NCBI RefSeq assembly: GCF_000718025.1
Contig: NZ_JODS01000003.1
Location: forward strand, 310,001-374,000
Reading direction: 5' to 3'
From: Kitasatospora purpeofusca
GTDB lineage: Bacteria; Actinomycetota; Actinomycetes; Streptomycetales; Streptomycetaceae
DNA length: 64,000 bases
The position numbers and the translations under genes were made by a program. Position 1 is the first letter of the stretch. Each line of letters starts with the position of its first letter. The notes under the pieces are model-generated. The model saw only the letters and a list, made by a program, of their open reading frames with translations. It did not search any database and had not been told where the DNA came from. This document shows, one piece after another, positions 28,934 through 38,019 of the stretch.

Positions 28934-30777
28934 GCCGCACCGCCCTTGGGCTTCTCGTCGTCCACGATCTCGGCGTCGACGACGTCGTCGTCCTTGGCAC
29001 CGGCCTCACCGGCGTCGCCGGCCGCGCCCGCCGCACCGGCGGCGTCGGCGTTGGCGTAGAGCGCCTGGCCGAGCTTCTGGGCGGTGGTGGAGACCTTCTC
29101 CGAGGCCTCGCGGATCGCCGCGATGTCCTCGCCCTTCAGGGCCTCCTTGAGCTCGCCGATGGCGGTCTCGACCTCGGTCTTGACGTCGGCCGGGAGCTTG
29201 TCGGAGTTGTCGGCGATGAACTTCTCGGTGGAGTACACGAGCTGCTCGGCCTGGTTGCGGGTCTCCACGGCCTCGCGGCGCTTGTGGTCCTCCTCCGCGT
29301 ACTGCTCGGCCTCGCGCATCATGCGCTCGATGTCGTCCTTCGGCAGCGCGGAGCCGCCGGTGACGGTCATCTTCTGCTCCTTGCCGGTGCCGAGGTCCTT
29401 CGCGCCGACGTGCATGATGCCGTTGGCGTCGATGTCGAAGGTGACCTCGATCTGGGGCAGGCCGCGGGGGGCCGGCGGCAGGCCGGTCAGCTCGAACATG
29501 CCGAGCTTCTTGTTGTACGCCGCGATCTCGCGCTCGCCCTGGTAGACCTGGATCTGCACGGACGGCTGGTTGTCCTCGGCCGTGGTGAAGATCTCGGAGC
29601 GCTTGGTCGGGATCGTGGTGTTGCGCTCGATCAGCTTGGTCATGATGCCGCCCTTGGTCTCGATGCCGAGGGACAGCGGGGTGACGTCGAGCAGCAGGAC
29701 GTCCTTGACCTCGCCCTTGAGGACACCGGCCTGGAGCGAGGCGCCGATGGCGACGACCTCGTCCGGGTTGACGCCCTTGTTGGCGTCCTTGCCGCCGGTC
29801 AGCTCGCGGACGAGCTCGGCGACGGCCGGCATACGGGTCGAGCCGCCGACGAGGACGACGTGGTCGATCTCGGAGAGGGCGATGCCCGCGTCCTTGATGA
29901 CGTTGTGGAACGGGACCTTGCAGCGCTCCAGCAGGTCCGAGGTGAGCTGCTGGAACTGGGCCCGGGTGAGCTTCTCGTCCAGGTGCAGCGGGCCCTCGGC
30001 GGAGGCCGTGATGTAGGGCAGGTTGATCGAGGTCTCGGAGGACGAGGACAGCTCGATCTTGGCCTTCTCGGAGGCCTCGCGCAGACGCTGCAGCGCCATC
30101 TTGTCCTTGGACAGGTCGACGCCGTGGCCGGCCTGGAAGACCTTGACCAGGTGGTCGACGACCTTCTGGTCCCAGTCGTCGCCACCGAGGTGGTTGTCAC
30201 CGTTGGTGGCCTTCACCTCGACGACCCCGTCGCCGATCTCCAGCAGCGAGACGTCGAAGGTGCCGCCACCGAGGTCGAAGACCAGAATGGTCTGGTCGTC
30301 CTTGTCCAGGCCGTAGGCCAGGGCGGCCGCGGTCGGCTCGTTGACGATGCGCAGGACGTTGAGGCCCGCGATCTCACCGGCCTCCTTGGTCGCCTGGCGC
30401 TCGGAGTCGGAGAAGTACGCCGGGACGGTGATGACGGCGTCGGTGACCGTCTCGCCCAGGTAGGACTCGGCGTCGCGCTTCAGCTTCTGCAGGATGAAGG
30501 CGCTGATCTGCTGCGGGTTGAAGTCCTTGCCGTCCAGCCCGATCTTCCAGCTGGTGCCCATGTGGCGCTTGACCGAGCGAATGGTGCGGTCCACGTTGGT
30601 GACCGCCTGGCGCTTGGCCACCTCGCCGACGAGCACCTCGCCGTTCTTGGCGAAGGCGACGACGGACGGCGTGGTCCGCGCGCCCTCGGCGTTCGTGATG
30701 ACGGTGGGCTCGCCACCCTCCAGAACGCTGACGACCGAGTTCGTCGTGCCGAGGTCGATGCCGACCGCGCGTGCCAT
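28930..30777 (-). CDS. dnaK: Molecular chaperone DnaK (Hsp70)
   Basis: A 615-residue Hsp70. Nucleotide-binding motifs are GIDLGTTNSV (residue 5 on), VFDLGGGTFDVSLLE and VGGSTRMPAV. The substrate-binding domain has VLLLDVTPLSLGIETKGG, and the C-terminal lid ends in an acidic VDAEIVDDEKPKGGAA tail. The ATG at 30777 with GGAGG 8 bases upstream begins MARAVGID as in relatives; an in-frame start at 30846 is inside the operator region and unlikely. Two HAIR sites lie at 30799-30819 and 30851-30871. It is the first gene of dnaK-grpE-dnaJ-hspR. Confidence 0.98.
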   Translation of the reverse strand: MARAVGIDLGTTNSVVSVLEGGEPTVITNAEGARTTPSVVAFAKNGEVLVGEVAKRQAVTNVDRTIRSVKRHMGTSWKIGLDGKDFNPQQISAFILQKLKRDAESYLGETVTDAVITVPAYFSDSERQATKEAGEIAGLNVLRIVNEPTAAALAYGLDKDDQTILVFDLGGGTFDVSLLEIGDGVVEVKATNGDNHLGGDDWDQKVVDHLVKVFQAGHGVDLSKDKMALQRLREASEKAKIELSSSSETSINLPYITASAEGPLHLDEKLTRAQFQQLTSDLLERCKVPFHNVIKDAGIALSEIDHVVLVGGSTRMPAVAELVRELTGGKDANKGVNPDEVVAIGASLQAGVLKGEVKDVLLLDVTPLSLGIETKGGIMTKLIERNTTIPTKRSEIFTTAEDNQPSVQIQVYQGEREIAAYNKKLGMFELTGLPPAPRGLPQIEVTFDIDANGIMHVGAKDLGTGKEQKMTVTGGSALPKDDIERMMREAEQYAEEDHKRREAVETRNQAEQLVYSTEKFIADNSDKLPADVKTEVETAIGELKEALKGEDIAAIREASEKVSTTAQKLGQALYANADAAGAAGAAGDAGEAGAKDDDVVDAEIVDDEKPKGGAA

Positions 30778-30798
30778 CGTAAATACCTCCACGGAAGA

Positions 30799-30819
30799 GT
30801 TGAGCTTTACAGGCTCAAG
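30799..30819 (-). promoter_or_regulatory. HAIR operator 1 of the dnaK operon
   Basis: GTTGAGC-N7-GCTCAAG, 22 bp upstream of the dnaK start, matches the HspR-binding HAIR pattern in both half-sites and spacing. Confidence 0.9.
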
Positions 30820-30850
30820 GATGCATGACAGGCCGGGACGCGTCAACAGC

Positions 30851-30871
30851 TATGAGTCCTCGTCGCTCAAG
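30851..30871 (-). promoter_or_regulatory. HAIR operator 2 of the dnaK operon
   Basis: TATGAGT-N7-GCTCAAG, 52 bp further upstream than site 1, is a good HAIR match with one weaker half. A lone half-site CTTGAGC at 30967-30973 may be a remnant third site. Confidence 0.82.
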
Positions 30872-31098
30872 TTTGGTGAGCCGAGGGGTGCGGGGAGGCG
30901 GCCGTGGCGCCGTCGTGACACGGCCGGGGTGCCCCCGGGCGTGCGTTCACGTGACTGCCGCCATACCTTGAGCATCTTCAGGAGAAGTGGTGCCCGGCGG
31001 TAATGTCCGGGCCGTCGGCCCAGCAAGTTACCGACGAGTACACTGCCCCGGAGACACTGCACACCCGCAACAAGCAAGCCGCAGGAGACGGAGAGCCG

Positions 31099-33321
31099 AT
31101 GCAGCTAGCAGCGATCGTCATCTCGCTGGTCACGTTCGTGGTCGGCACCGCGCTCGCCGCTCGTGCGGCGCTCTACATCTACCGGGTGGTGCGGACCGGC
31201 CAGCCGGACGCCACCCGTTTCGGGCAGCCCGCCCAGCGGGCGAAGACCGTGGCCGTGGAGTTCGTCGGCCACACCAGGATGAACCGCTGGGGGATCGTCG
31301 GCGTCGCCCACTGGTTCGTCGCGGTCGGCTTCTTCACCCTGGGCCTGACCCTGCTCACGGCGTTCTTCCAGCTGTTCGACGCCGAGTTCGTGCTGCCGGT
31401 GCTCGGCGGCTGGCTGCCGTACGAGCTCTTCACCGAGCTGGTCGGCACCTTCACCACGCTGGGCATCGCCGCCCTGATCGTGATCCGCCTGCTGAGCCTG
31501 CCCGGCCGGGCCGGCCGCAAGTCCCGCTTCGCCGGCTCGATCGCCTGGCAGGCCTTCTACGTCGAGTACACGATCCTCGGCATCGGCCTGTGCATCATGA
31601 TCCTGCGCGGCCTGGAGGGCGCGCTGGAGGGCGTCGGCTCCTACGAGGCCAAGTACCTGATCTCCTACCCGCTGGTGGCGGCCTTCCGCGGCCTGTCCCA
31701 CGGGACCCTGGAGAACCTGGTCTACATCTTCGCGATGCTGAAGATCTGCACCTCCTTCGCCTGGGCGATCACCATCGGCATCAACCCCTCGATGGGCGTC
31801 GCCTGGCACCGCTTCCTGGCCTTCTTCAACATCTACTTCAAGCGCGCCGAGGACGGCTCCACCGCGCTCGGCGAGCTGCGCCCGATGACCAGCGGCGGCG
31901 CGCCGATCGACTTCGAGGACCCGGCCGACGACGCCGTCTTCGGCGTCTCCCAGGTCGAGCACTTCTCCTGGAAGGGCATCCTCGACTTCTCCACCTGCAC
32001 CGAGTGCGGCCGCTGCCAGTCGCAGTGCCCGGCCTGGAACACCGGCAAGCCGCTCTCGCCGAAGCTGCTGATCATGAGCCTGCGCGAGCACGCCTTCGGC
32101 AAGGCCCCCTACCTCCTGGCCGGCGGCGGCAAGGACATGGAGGGCGAGGAGAGGGCCACCGCCGAGCAGCTGGCGGACGTCCCGGCGGCAGCCCTGGCCG
32201 AGGCCGAGCGCCCGCTGATCGGCACCGCCGAGGAGAACGGCGTCATCGACCCGGACGTGCTGTGGTCCTGCACCACCTGCGGCGCCTGCGTCGAGCAGTG
32301 CCCCGTCGACATCGAGCACATCGACCACATCGTCGACATGCGCCGCTACCAGGTCATGATCGAGTCCTCGTTCCCCACCGAGGCCGGCACCATGCTCAAG
32401 AACCTGGAGAACAAGGGCAACCCCTGGGGCATGGCCACCAAGGCCCGCCTCGACTGGGTCAAGGAGCTGAAGAAGGAGACCGGCATCGAGGTGCCGGTGA
32501 TCGGCGAGGACATCGACCCCGCCGAGGTCGAGTACCTGTACTGGGTCGGCTGCGCCGGCGCCCTGGAGGACCGGGCGAAGAAGACCACCAAGGCCTTCGC
32601 CGAACTGCTGCACACCGCGGGCGTGCAGTTCGCGATCCTCGGCAAGGAGGAGTCCTGCACCGGTGACTCCGCCCGCCGCCTGGGCAACGAGTTCCTCTTC
32701 CAGATGCTCGGCGCGCAGAACGTCGAGACCCTGAACGCCGCGCTGGAGGACGCCCCGGTCAAGCGGATCGTGGCGACCTGCCCGCACTGCTTCAACACCA
32801 TCGCCAACGAGTACCCGCAGCTGGGCGGCCACTTCGAGGTCATCCACCACACCCAGCTGCTGCAGCACCTCATCGACGAGGGCAAGCTCGTGCCGGTCAA
32901 CCCGGTCGAGGGCCTGATCACGTACCACGACCCCTGCTACCTGGGCCGGCACAACAAGGTCTACAGCCCGCCGCGCGAGATCATGGACAAGGTCCCCGGT
33001 CTGCGCCAGCAGGAGATGCACCGCCACAAGGAGCGCGGCTTCTGCTGCGGCGCCGGCGGCGCGCGGATGTGGATGGAGGAGCGCATCGGCAAGCGGATCA
33101 ACACCGAGCGCGTGGACGAGGCGCTGTCCCTCAACCCGGACATCGTCTCCACCGCCTGCCCGTTCTGCCTGGTGATGCTCTCCGACTCGGTGAACGGCAA
33201 GAAGAACGAGGGCGCGGCCAAGGAGCACCTGAAGGTCGTCGACGTCGCCCAGCTGCTGCTCGACTCGGTCAAGGCGGTCCCGCCGGCCGAGGCCGAGGAG
33301 CCGCAGACGGTCGACGCCTGA
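31099..33321 (+). CDS. Membrane (Fe-S) oxidoreductase, heterodisulphide-reductase-like
   Basis: A 740-residue fusion. Residues 1-260 form a membrane domain with about five helices resembling the NarI/HdrE-type quinone-linked cytochrome subunit. Then come two [4Fe-4S] clusters (CTECGRCQSQCP and CTTCGACVEQCP) and a C-terminal pair of CCG domains (CTGDSARRLGN, CPHCFNT, HDPCYLGRHN, GFCCGAGGARMW, CPFCLVM). It should pass electrons between the membrane quinone pool and a soluble partner. The partner is not known for actinobacterial members, where it is a conserved neighbour of dnaK. The ATG at 31099 (MQLAAIVISLV) with GGAGACGGAGAG upstream is preferred to the in-frame ATG at 31003, which lies among the dnaK upstream signals. 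Confidence 0.88.
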   Translation: MQLAAIVISLVTFVVGTALAARAALYIYRVVRTGQPDATRFGQPAQRAKTVAVEFVGHTRMNRWGIVGVAHWFVAVGFFTLGLTLLTAFFQLFDAEFVLPVLGGWLPYELFTELVGTFTTLGIAALIVIRLLSLPGRAGRKSRFAGSIAWQAFYVEYTILGIGLCIMILRGLEGALEGVGSYEAKYLISYPLVAAFRGLSHGTLENLVYIFAMLKICTSFAWAITIGINPSMGVAWHRFLAFFNIYFKRAEDGSTALGELRPMTSGGAPIDFEDPADDAVFGVSQVEHFSWKGILDFSTCTECGRCQSQCPAWNTGKPLSPKLLIMSLREHAFGKAPYLLAGGGKDMEGEERATAEQLADVPAAALAEAERPLIGTAEENGVIDPDVLWSCTTCGACVEQCPVDIEHIDHIVDMRRYQVMIESSFPTEAGTMLKNLENKGNPWGMATKARLDWVKELKKETGIEVPVIGEDIDPAEVEYLYWVGCAGALEDRAKKTTKAFAELLHTAGVQFAILGKEESCTGDSARRLGNEFLFQMLGAQNVETLNAALEDAPVKRIVATCPHCFNTIANEYPQLGGHFEVIHHTQLLQHLIDEGKLVPVNPVEGLITYHDPCYLGRHNKVYSPPREIMDKVPGLRQQEMHRHKERGFCCGAGGARMWMEERIGKRINTERVDEALSLNPDIVSTACPFCLVMLSDSVNGKKNEGAAKEHLKVVDVAQLLLDSVKAVPPAEAEEPQTVDA

Positions 33322-33673
33322 GCGGCGTCCCGCCCGGCGGGGCCGTGAACCGGCCCGCTTGTTCGACAGTTCTGCAACAACCGCCCGGCCCGGGGGGTGC
33401 CACCGGCATCCGCCCGGGCCGGGTCTTTCCGGTGACGGCCCGGGGCTTTTCCGGTGACCGCCGCGGGTTCTCCCGGCCGGCGCCCGGCCCCGTCCCGGGC
33501 GCCGAGGGCGGGACCACCGGGCGGCGCTCCTGTCAGAAGGAAATACAGTAGGCGCCGGACCGGCCGTGCGCCGGTCGATCCGTTCCGGCCCCCGGAACGG
33601 CGCACACCACACCGACGGAGGTATCGGCCCGCCGGGCCGGGCCGCACAGAGCACAAGGGGAACAGCGCAGACC
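33322..33673. other. Intergenic region after the Fe-S gene
   Basis: A 352-bp spacer. It holds a strong hairpin at 33384-33423 and otherwise only GC-rich sequence; no gene is supported. The promoter for the nucleotidyltransferase should lie in the last 150 bp. Confidence 0.5.
33384..33423 (+). terminator. Hairpin terminator after the Fe-S oxidoreductase gene
   Basis: A 10-bp perfect stem (33384-33393 with 33414-33423) continues inward with near-complete pairing and is followed by TCTTTCC. Confidence 0.7.
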
Positions 33674-34822
33674 ATGACCGAGGCGATCATGCTGGTCGGT
33701 GGTAAGGGCACGCGACTGCGTCCGCTGACCACCCACACCCCCAAGCCCATGCTGCCGGTGGCAGGCGTCCCGTTCATCGCGCACCAGCTGGCGCGCGCGG
33801 CGGCGGCCGGGGTCACCCGCGTGGTGCTCGCCACCTCCTACCTCGCCGAGGTCTTCGAGGACCACTTCCAGGACGGCACCCCCTACGGCATCGAGCTGGT
33901 CTACCTGACCGAGCGCGAGCCGCTCGGCACCGGCGGCGCGATCCGCAACGCGGCCACCGGGCTCACCTGCGGCCCCGACGAGCCGGTCCTGGTCTTCAAC
34001 GGCGACATCCTCTCCGGCGTGGACATCGCCGCCCTGCGCGACGGCCACGTGGCCGCCGGGGCCGATGTCACCCTGCACCTCACCCGGGTCGAGGACCCGC
34101 GCGCCTTCGGCCTCGTCCCGACCGACGAGCACGGCCGGGTGCTGGAGTTCCTGGAGAAGCCGGAGACGCCGGAGCAGATCGTCACCGACCAGATCAACGC
34201 CGGCTGCTACGTCTTCACCCGCTCCGTCATCGACCGCATCCCGACCGGCCGCGAGGTCTCCGTCGAGCGCGAGACCTTCCCCGAGCTGCTCGCCACCGGC
34301 GCGCTGCTGCGCGGCGTGGTCGACACCTCGTACTGGCTCGACCTCGGCACCCCGGCGGCCTTCGTCCGCGGCTCGGCCGACCTCGTGCTCGGCAAGGTCG
34401 ACTCGCCCGCCGTTCCCGGCCCGACCGGCGACGCCCTGCTGCTGCCCGGCTCGACCGTCCGGCACGGCGCGGTGCTCAGCGGCGGCACCGTGGTCGCCGA
34501 GGGCGCGGTGGTCGAGGCCGGCGCGATCGTCGAGGGCAGCGTGATCCTGCCCGGTGCCGTCATCGGCGCCGACACCCTGGTCAAGGACTCGATCGTGGGC
34601 GCCTTCGCGACCATCGGCGACCGCACCGCGCTGGACGGCGCGGTGATCGGCGACGGTGCGATCGTGGAGTCCGACAACGAGCTGCCGAACGGCATCCGGA
34701 TCGCCTGCGGCACCCTGCTGCCGGTCGGCGCCGTCCGCACCTCGGCCGGCCCGGGCGGCTGCCCGGCCGGCACCAGCGCCGCGGCCTCCGTGCACGGGCC
34801 GAAGGTGGCCGTGGGGCAGTAG
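33674..34822 (+). CDS. Sugar-phosphate nucleotidyltransferase (mannose-1-P guanylyltransferase type)
   Basis: A 382-residue NTP-transferase. The N-terminal Rossmann-like domain has the nucleotide loop LVGGKGTRLRPLT (residue 7 on) with PKPMLPVAG, LGTGGAIRNA and the metal-binding VFNGDIL (about 105). The C-terminal part (about 250-365) is a left-handed beta-helix of hexapeptide repeats (GTVVAEGAVVEAGAIVEGSV). This layout matches GDP-mannose pyrophosphorylase of the ManC/GMPP type, feeding glycan and glycolipid synthesis in the cytoplasm. UDP- or dTDP-glucose activity cannot be excluded from sequence alone. The ATG at 33674 begins exactly at the conserved fold. Confidence 0.87.
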   Translation: MTEAIMLVGGKGTRLRPLTTHTPKPMLPVAGVPFIAHQLARAAAAGVTRVVLATSYLAEVFEDHFQDGTPYGIELVYLTEREPLGTGGAIRNAATGLTCGPDEPVLVFNGDILSGVDIAALRDGHVAAGADVTLHLTRVEDPRAFGLVPTDEHGRVLEFLEKPETPEQIVTDQINAGCYVFTRSVIDRIPTGREVSVERETFPELLATGALLRGVVDTSYWLDLGTPAAFVRGSADLVLGKVDSPAVPGPTGDALLLPGSTVRHGAVLSGGTVVAEGAVVEAGAIVEGSVILPGAVIGADTLVKDSIVGAFATIGDRTALDGAVIGDGAIVESDNELPNGIRIACGTLLPVGAVRTSAGPGGCPAGTSAAASVHGPKVAVGQ

Positions 34823-34922
34823 CGCGCCGCCGTGGCCCCGCGGCAGTAACAGGCTCGCTGCAAACCGGACCCGGTCCGGTGCCCGGCCACCGGGGCGCCC
34901 GCCGGACGGGTACCTTCGGAAC

Positions 34923-35990
34923 GTGGCTGGCAATCGATACGACAGCGGTCAGGGCGCCGACCCCCGTGGAGGGTGGTCGGCGCCCCCGCAGCAGCAGGCG
35001 GCGCCCGGGGGGTACGGGCCGACGGACGGGCCGGAGTACTTCACCGGCCCGCAGCAGGGCCCCGGCGGCCCGTCCGCACCGCAGGGCCCGGCCGACCCGT
35101 ACGGTCCCGGCCCCCGCTCCCCGTACGCCTCGCAGCAGGACCCGTACGGCGGGCAGCGGGACCCGTACGCGGGGCAGCAGCCCTACCCGGGACAGCCGGG
35201 GCAGCCGGGACACCCGGGGCAGCCCTACGGCGGGCCGCAGCGGGACCCGTACGCGGCCGACCAGCCCGGGCACACCCGGGCCTTCCCGGTCGGCGCCGAC
35301 CCGTATGCGGGCGACCCGTCCTCCTACGCTCCCGAGCAGCCGCCGTACCCCGACGGCTACGGGCAGCAGGGCCCGGCCCAGGGCTACGGCGACGACAACG
35401 TCGCCGTCTACCGGGCCGGCGGCCAGTCCGCGCCGCAGGCCACCGGGCCCAGGCCGAGCTGGCGCGAACTGCTGACCGGACTCTTCCGCACCCCCACCGC
35501 GATCTTCGACCGCACCCGCGACCACCAGGTCTGGCTGCCCGCCGTCACCGTCTCCCTGCTGTACGGCGCCCTCGCCGTGCTCGGCCTCGGCATGACCCGC
35601 GACGACGTGGTCAACTCGACCTTCACCGTGGCGCTCACCGCGCTGCTGGCGGCGGCGATCGGCTTCACCCTGGCCGGCGCCATGCTCGGCGGGGTCACGT
35701 ACGCGCTGGCCCGGCAGTTCGGCGGCGACGGCCCGTGGCAGTCCACGGTCGGCCTGGCCGTGCTGATCGGCTGGGTCACGGACGCGCCCCGGCTGGTGCT
35801 GGCGCTGGTGCTGCCGGCCGACAACCTGCTGGTCCAGGTGGTCGGCTGGGCCACCTGGCTGCTCTGCGCGTTCCTGCTGACCAGCATGGTCCGCCGGGTG
35901 CACGACCTGCCCTGGGGCAAGGCGGCCGGCGCGGCCGCGCTGCAGCTGCTGGCGCTGCTGGTGCTGATCAAGCTGCCGACCCTCGGCTGA
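34923..35990 (+). CDS. Yip1-domain membrane protein with Pro/Gln/Tyr-rich N-terminus
   Basis: A 355-residue protein. Residues 1-175 are low-complexity, rich in Pro, Gly, Gln and Tyr with repeats such as DPYGGQRDPYAGQQPYPGQ, probably disordered and cytoplasmic. Residues 180-350 hold about five membrane helices in a Yip1-like arrangement (LTGLFRTPTAIFD then LPAVTVSLLYGALAVLG). The function in bacteria is unknown; the N-terminus may recruit partners. GTG 34923 begins MAGNRYDSGQG. No ribosome site is evident, but TACCTT at 34911-34916 lies 6 bases upstream, suggesting a leaderless message. Confidence 0.75.
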   Translation: MAGNRYDSGQGADPRGGWSAPPQQQAAPGGYGPTDGPEYFTGPQQGPGGPSAPQGPADPYGPGPRSPYASQQDPYGGQRDPYAGQQPYPGQPGQPGHPGQPYGGPQRDPYAADQPGHTRAFPVGADPYAGDPSSYAPEQPPYPDGYGQQGPAQGYGDDNVAVYRAGGQSAPQATGPRPSWRELLTGLFRTPTAIFDRTRDHQVWLPAVTVSLLYGALAVLGLGMTRDDVVNSTFTVALTALLAAAIGFTLAGAMLGGVTYALARQFGGDGPWQSTVGLAVLIGWVTDAPRLVLALVLPADNLLVQVVGWATWLLCAFLLTSMVRRVHDLPWGKAAGAAALQLLALLVLIKLPTLG

Positions 35991-36144
35991 CCCCGTCCCC
36001 CTCCCGGGCGCGCCCCCGGACCTCGGGGACAATGGAGCACGGGCCTCGCCTCGCGGGGCCCGTTGCCGTTGCCCGGGCGCCCGTCCGGGTCGCGCTGTTC
36101 GTCCTGTTCGGTCCACCCTCACCCTCACCCGCACGGAGCCAGGC

Positions 36145-37059
36145 ATGACCCTCCCCACCACGCACGTCAGCTTCCCGGCCGGGGCGGTGACCGGCGAGTC
36201 GACGGTGCTCGCGGTGCACCCGCTGGACGGCGGCCGGTACGCCGTGGTCACCGGGGCGACGCCGTTCCACCCGCTCGACCACACCTGGCCCGACCAGCCC
36301 GCCGACCTCGGCACGCTCACCGTGGACGGCGTCGAGCTGGCCGTCGTCGACTGCCTCACCGGCGCGGTCGGCCCGGAGGGCAGCCCGGACGGTGGCCCGG
36401 AGGGCGGTCAGGTGCTGGTGGGCGCCGACATCCCGGTCCGGCGGGGCGACGAGGAGTGGTCCTGGCTGGTCCTGCACGTGCTCGCGGCCGACCCGGGCGA
36501 CATCGTCGGCCGGCCCGCCGCCCTCGCCGTCGACGCCGGCCGGCGCGGGGCGCTCAGCGCCTCCCACAGCGGCTGCCACCTGCTCGCGCTCGCCCTCAAC
36601 GAGGCGCTCGCGCCGCGCTGGCGCAAGGACCCGGGCCGCACCGACGCCTTCGGCCACCCGGACTTCGACAGCCTCGCCATGGCGAGCTCGGTGATGGACA
36701 CCGAGGCGAGCACCGACACCTACCGGCTCGGCAAGTCGCTGCGCAAGAAGGGCTTCACCGCCGAGGCCACCGAGGAGTTCCCGGCCCTCGCCGACGCCCT
36801 CCCCGAGCTGACCGAGGCCGTCAACCGCCGGCTGGCCGGCTGGGTCGCCGCCGACGCCCAGGTGCGCATCGACGTCCCCGGCCCGGAGCTGACCGCCCGC
36901 CGCGAGTGGCACTGCGAGCTGCCCGAGGGCGCGGCGCGGATCTTCTGCGGCGGCACCCATCTGCACCACCTGGGCGAGCTGGCCGAGCTCCGCACCGAGC
37001 TGCGGCTCTCCGAGGACGGCAGCGAGCTGGTCGCCGTCACCCGCCCGAAGCGGGCCTGA
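36145..37059 (+). CDS. AlaX-like metal-dependent tRNA-editing hydrolase
   Basis: A 304-residue protein with the second additional (editing) domain of alanyl/threonyl-tRNA synthetases. The two metal-binding motifs are visible: HxxxH as SHSGCHLLALAL (about residue 134-138) and CxxxH as FCGGTHLHHLGEL near residue 272. It lacks a synthetase core, so it should act in trans, removing a wrongly attached amino acid (Ser or Gly on tRNA-Ala being the classical case). It has an extended N-terminal domain typical of longer AlaX types. It is followed by a strong terminator shared with dcd. Confidence 0.8.
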   Translation: MTLPTTHVSFPAGAVTGESTVLAVHPLDGGRYAVVTGATPFHPLDHTWPDQPADLGTLTVDGVELAVVDCLTGAVGPEGSPDGGPEGGQVLVGADIPVRRGDEEWSWLVLHVLAADPGDIVGRPAALAVDAGRRGALSASHSGCHLLALALNEALAPRWRKDPGRTDAFGHPDFDSLAMASSVMDTEASTDTYRLGKSLRKKGFTAEATEEFPALADALPELTEAVNRRLAGWVAADAQVRIDVPGPELTARREWHCELPEGAARIFCGGTHLHHLGELAELRTELRLSEDGSELVAVTRPKRA

Positions 37060-37066
37060 CACGGCG

Positions 37067-37100
37067 GCGGGCGGCCACCCCGTCCAGGGTGGCCGCCCGC
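37067..37100. terminator. Bidirectional hairpin between AlaX-like gene and dcd
   Basis: A perfect 14-bp GC-rich stem (37067-37080 with 37087-37100) with a 6-base loop lies between two convergent genes and can serve both. Confidence 0.85.
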
Positions 37101-37139
37101 GTCGTTCGTACTACCGCTGCGCCGTTACCGCTTTGCCGC

Positions 37140-37715
37140 TCAGACCTCGGAGCGGTGGAAGTTCAGGTAGGAACGGGACGGCGTCGGGCCGCGCTGCCCC
37201 TGGTAGCGCGAGCCGTACCGCTCCGAGCCGTACGGGTGCTCCGAGGGCGAGGAGAGCCGGAACAGGCAGAGCTGCCCGATCTTCATCCCCGGGTAGAGCT
37301 TGATCGGCAGGGTCGCGACGTTCGACAGCTCCAGCGTGACGTGCCCGCTGAAGCCGGGGTCGATGAAGCCCGCCGTGGAGTGCGTGAGCAGACCGAGGCG
37401 GCCCAGGCTGGACTTGCCCTCCAGCCGCGAGGCGACGTCGTCGGGCAGCGTGATGACCTCGAAGGTCGACGCCAGCACGAACTCGCCCGGGTGCAGGATG
37501 AACGCGTCGTCGCCCTCCGGCTCGACCAGCCGGGTCAGGTCCGGCTGCTCCTCGGAGGGGTCGATGTGCGGGTAGCGGTGGTTCTCGAAGACCCTGAAGA
37601 AGCGGTCAAGTCGTACGTCGATGCTCGACGGCTGGACCATCGCGGGGTCGAACGGGTCGATCACCACGCGGCCCTTGTCGATCTCGGCCCGGATGTCCTT
37701 GTCAGAGAGCAGCAC
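37140..37715 (-). CDS. dcd: dCTP deaminase
   Basis: A 191-residue trimeric dCTP deaminase of the dUTPase fold, making dUTP (or dUMP if bifunctional) for thymidylate synthesis. Conserved segments are MVQPSSIDVRLDRFFRVF, the active-site RLEGKSSLGRLGL (about 108-120, with Arg and Ser contacting phosphate), HSTAGFIDPGFSGHVTLELS with catalytic Glu (about 128-147) and the C-terminal YQGQRGPTPSR. Sequence alone does not clearly separate the mono- and bifunctional types. It starts at ATG 37715 and shares a terminator with the AlaX-like gene. Confidence 0.95.
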   Translation of the reverse strand: MLLSDKDIRAEIDKGRVVIDPFDPAMVQPSSIDVRLDRFFRVFENHRYPHIDPSEEQPDLTRLVEPEGDDAFILHPGEFVLASTFEVITLPDDVASRLEGKSSLGRLGLLTHSTAGFIDPGFSGHVTLELSNVATLPIKLYPGMKIGQLCLFRLSSPSEHPYGSERYGSRYQGQRGPTPSRSYLNFHRSEV

Positions 37716-37797
37716 GCTTCGAGGTTACGTGCACGACGCGGCCCCGGACGAATCGCCCGGGGCCGCATCTGTCACATCTCTCCCACGACCGCCCTTG

Positions 37798-38019
37798 TCA
37801 GGCGAGGAACTCCGCGGCCTCCAGCCGCAGCGCCCGGGCCAGTTGCGGCTCGGACAGCTCCCGTACGTCGGCCAGCACCGAACTCCTCAGCCGCCCGCAC
37901 TGCGGGCACCGGATCAGCCGGCCCGGCCCCAGCCGGCCGGCTCCGAGATTCTGCATCGGGAACGTGGTGGTGCTGAACAGGTGCCCCTCGGCACAACGAA
38001 CGACGGCGCGCTGCTCCAT
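37798..38019 (-). CDS. Small zinc-ribbon protein
   Basis: A 73-residue protein beginning MEQRAVVRCAEGHLFSTTTF with a CPQCG pair at about residue 45. The C-x-x-G-H and C-x-x-C arrangement is a zinc ribbon of the kind found in nucleic-acid-binding proteins. The C-terminal half is helical. AAGGGG lies about 5 bases upstream of the ATG at 38019; in-frame starts further upstream are less likely. It is short but has a conserved-looking motif and sits between dcd and the tRNA-Gly gene. Function is unknown. Confidence 0.72.
   Translation of the reverse strand: MEQRAVVRCAEGHLFSTTTFPMQNLGAGRLGPGRLIRCPQCGRLRSSVLADVRELSEPQLARALRLEAAEFLA

Noticed and set aside
29284..30828. Plus-strand open frame opposite dnaK
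   Set aside because: Its translation is repetitive Asp/Val/Gly/Leu, a mirror of dnaK codon bias, with no start signals.
33313..33329. Short hairpin GACGCC/GGCGTC overlapping the stop codon of the Fe-S gene
   Set aside because: A six-base stem is too weak to claim; the larger hairpin at 33384-33423 is the better terminator.
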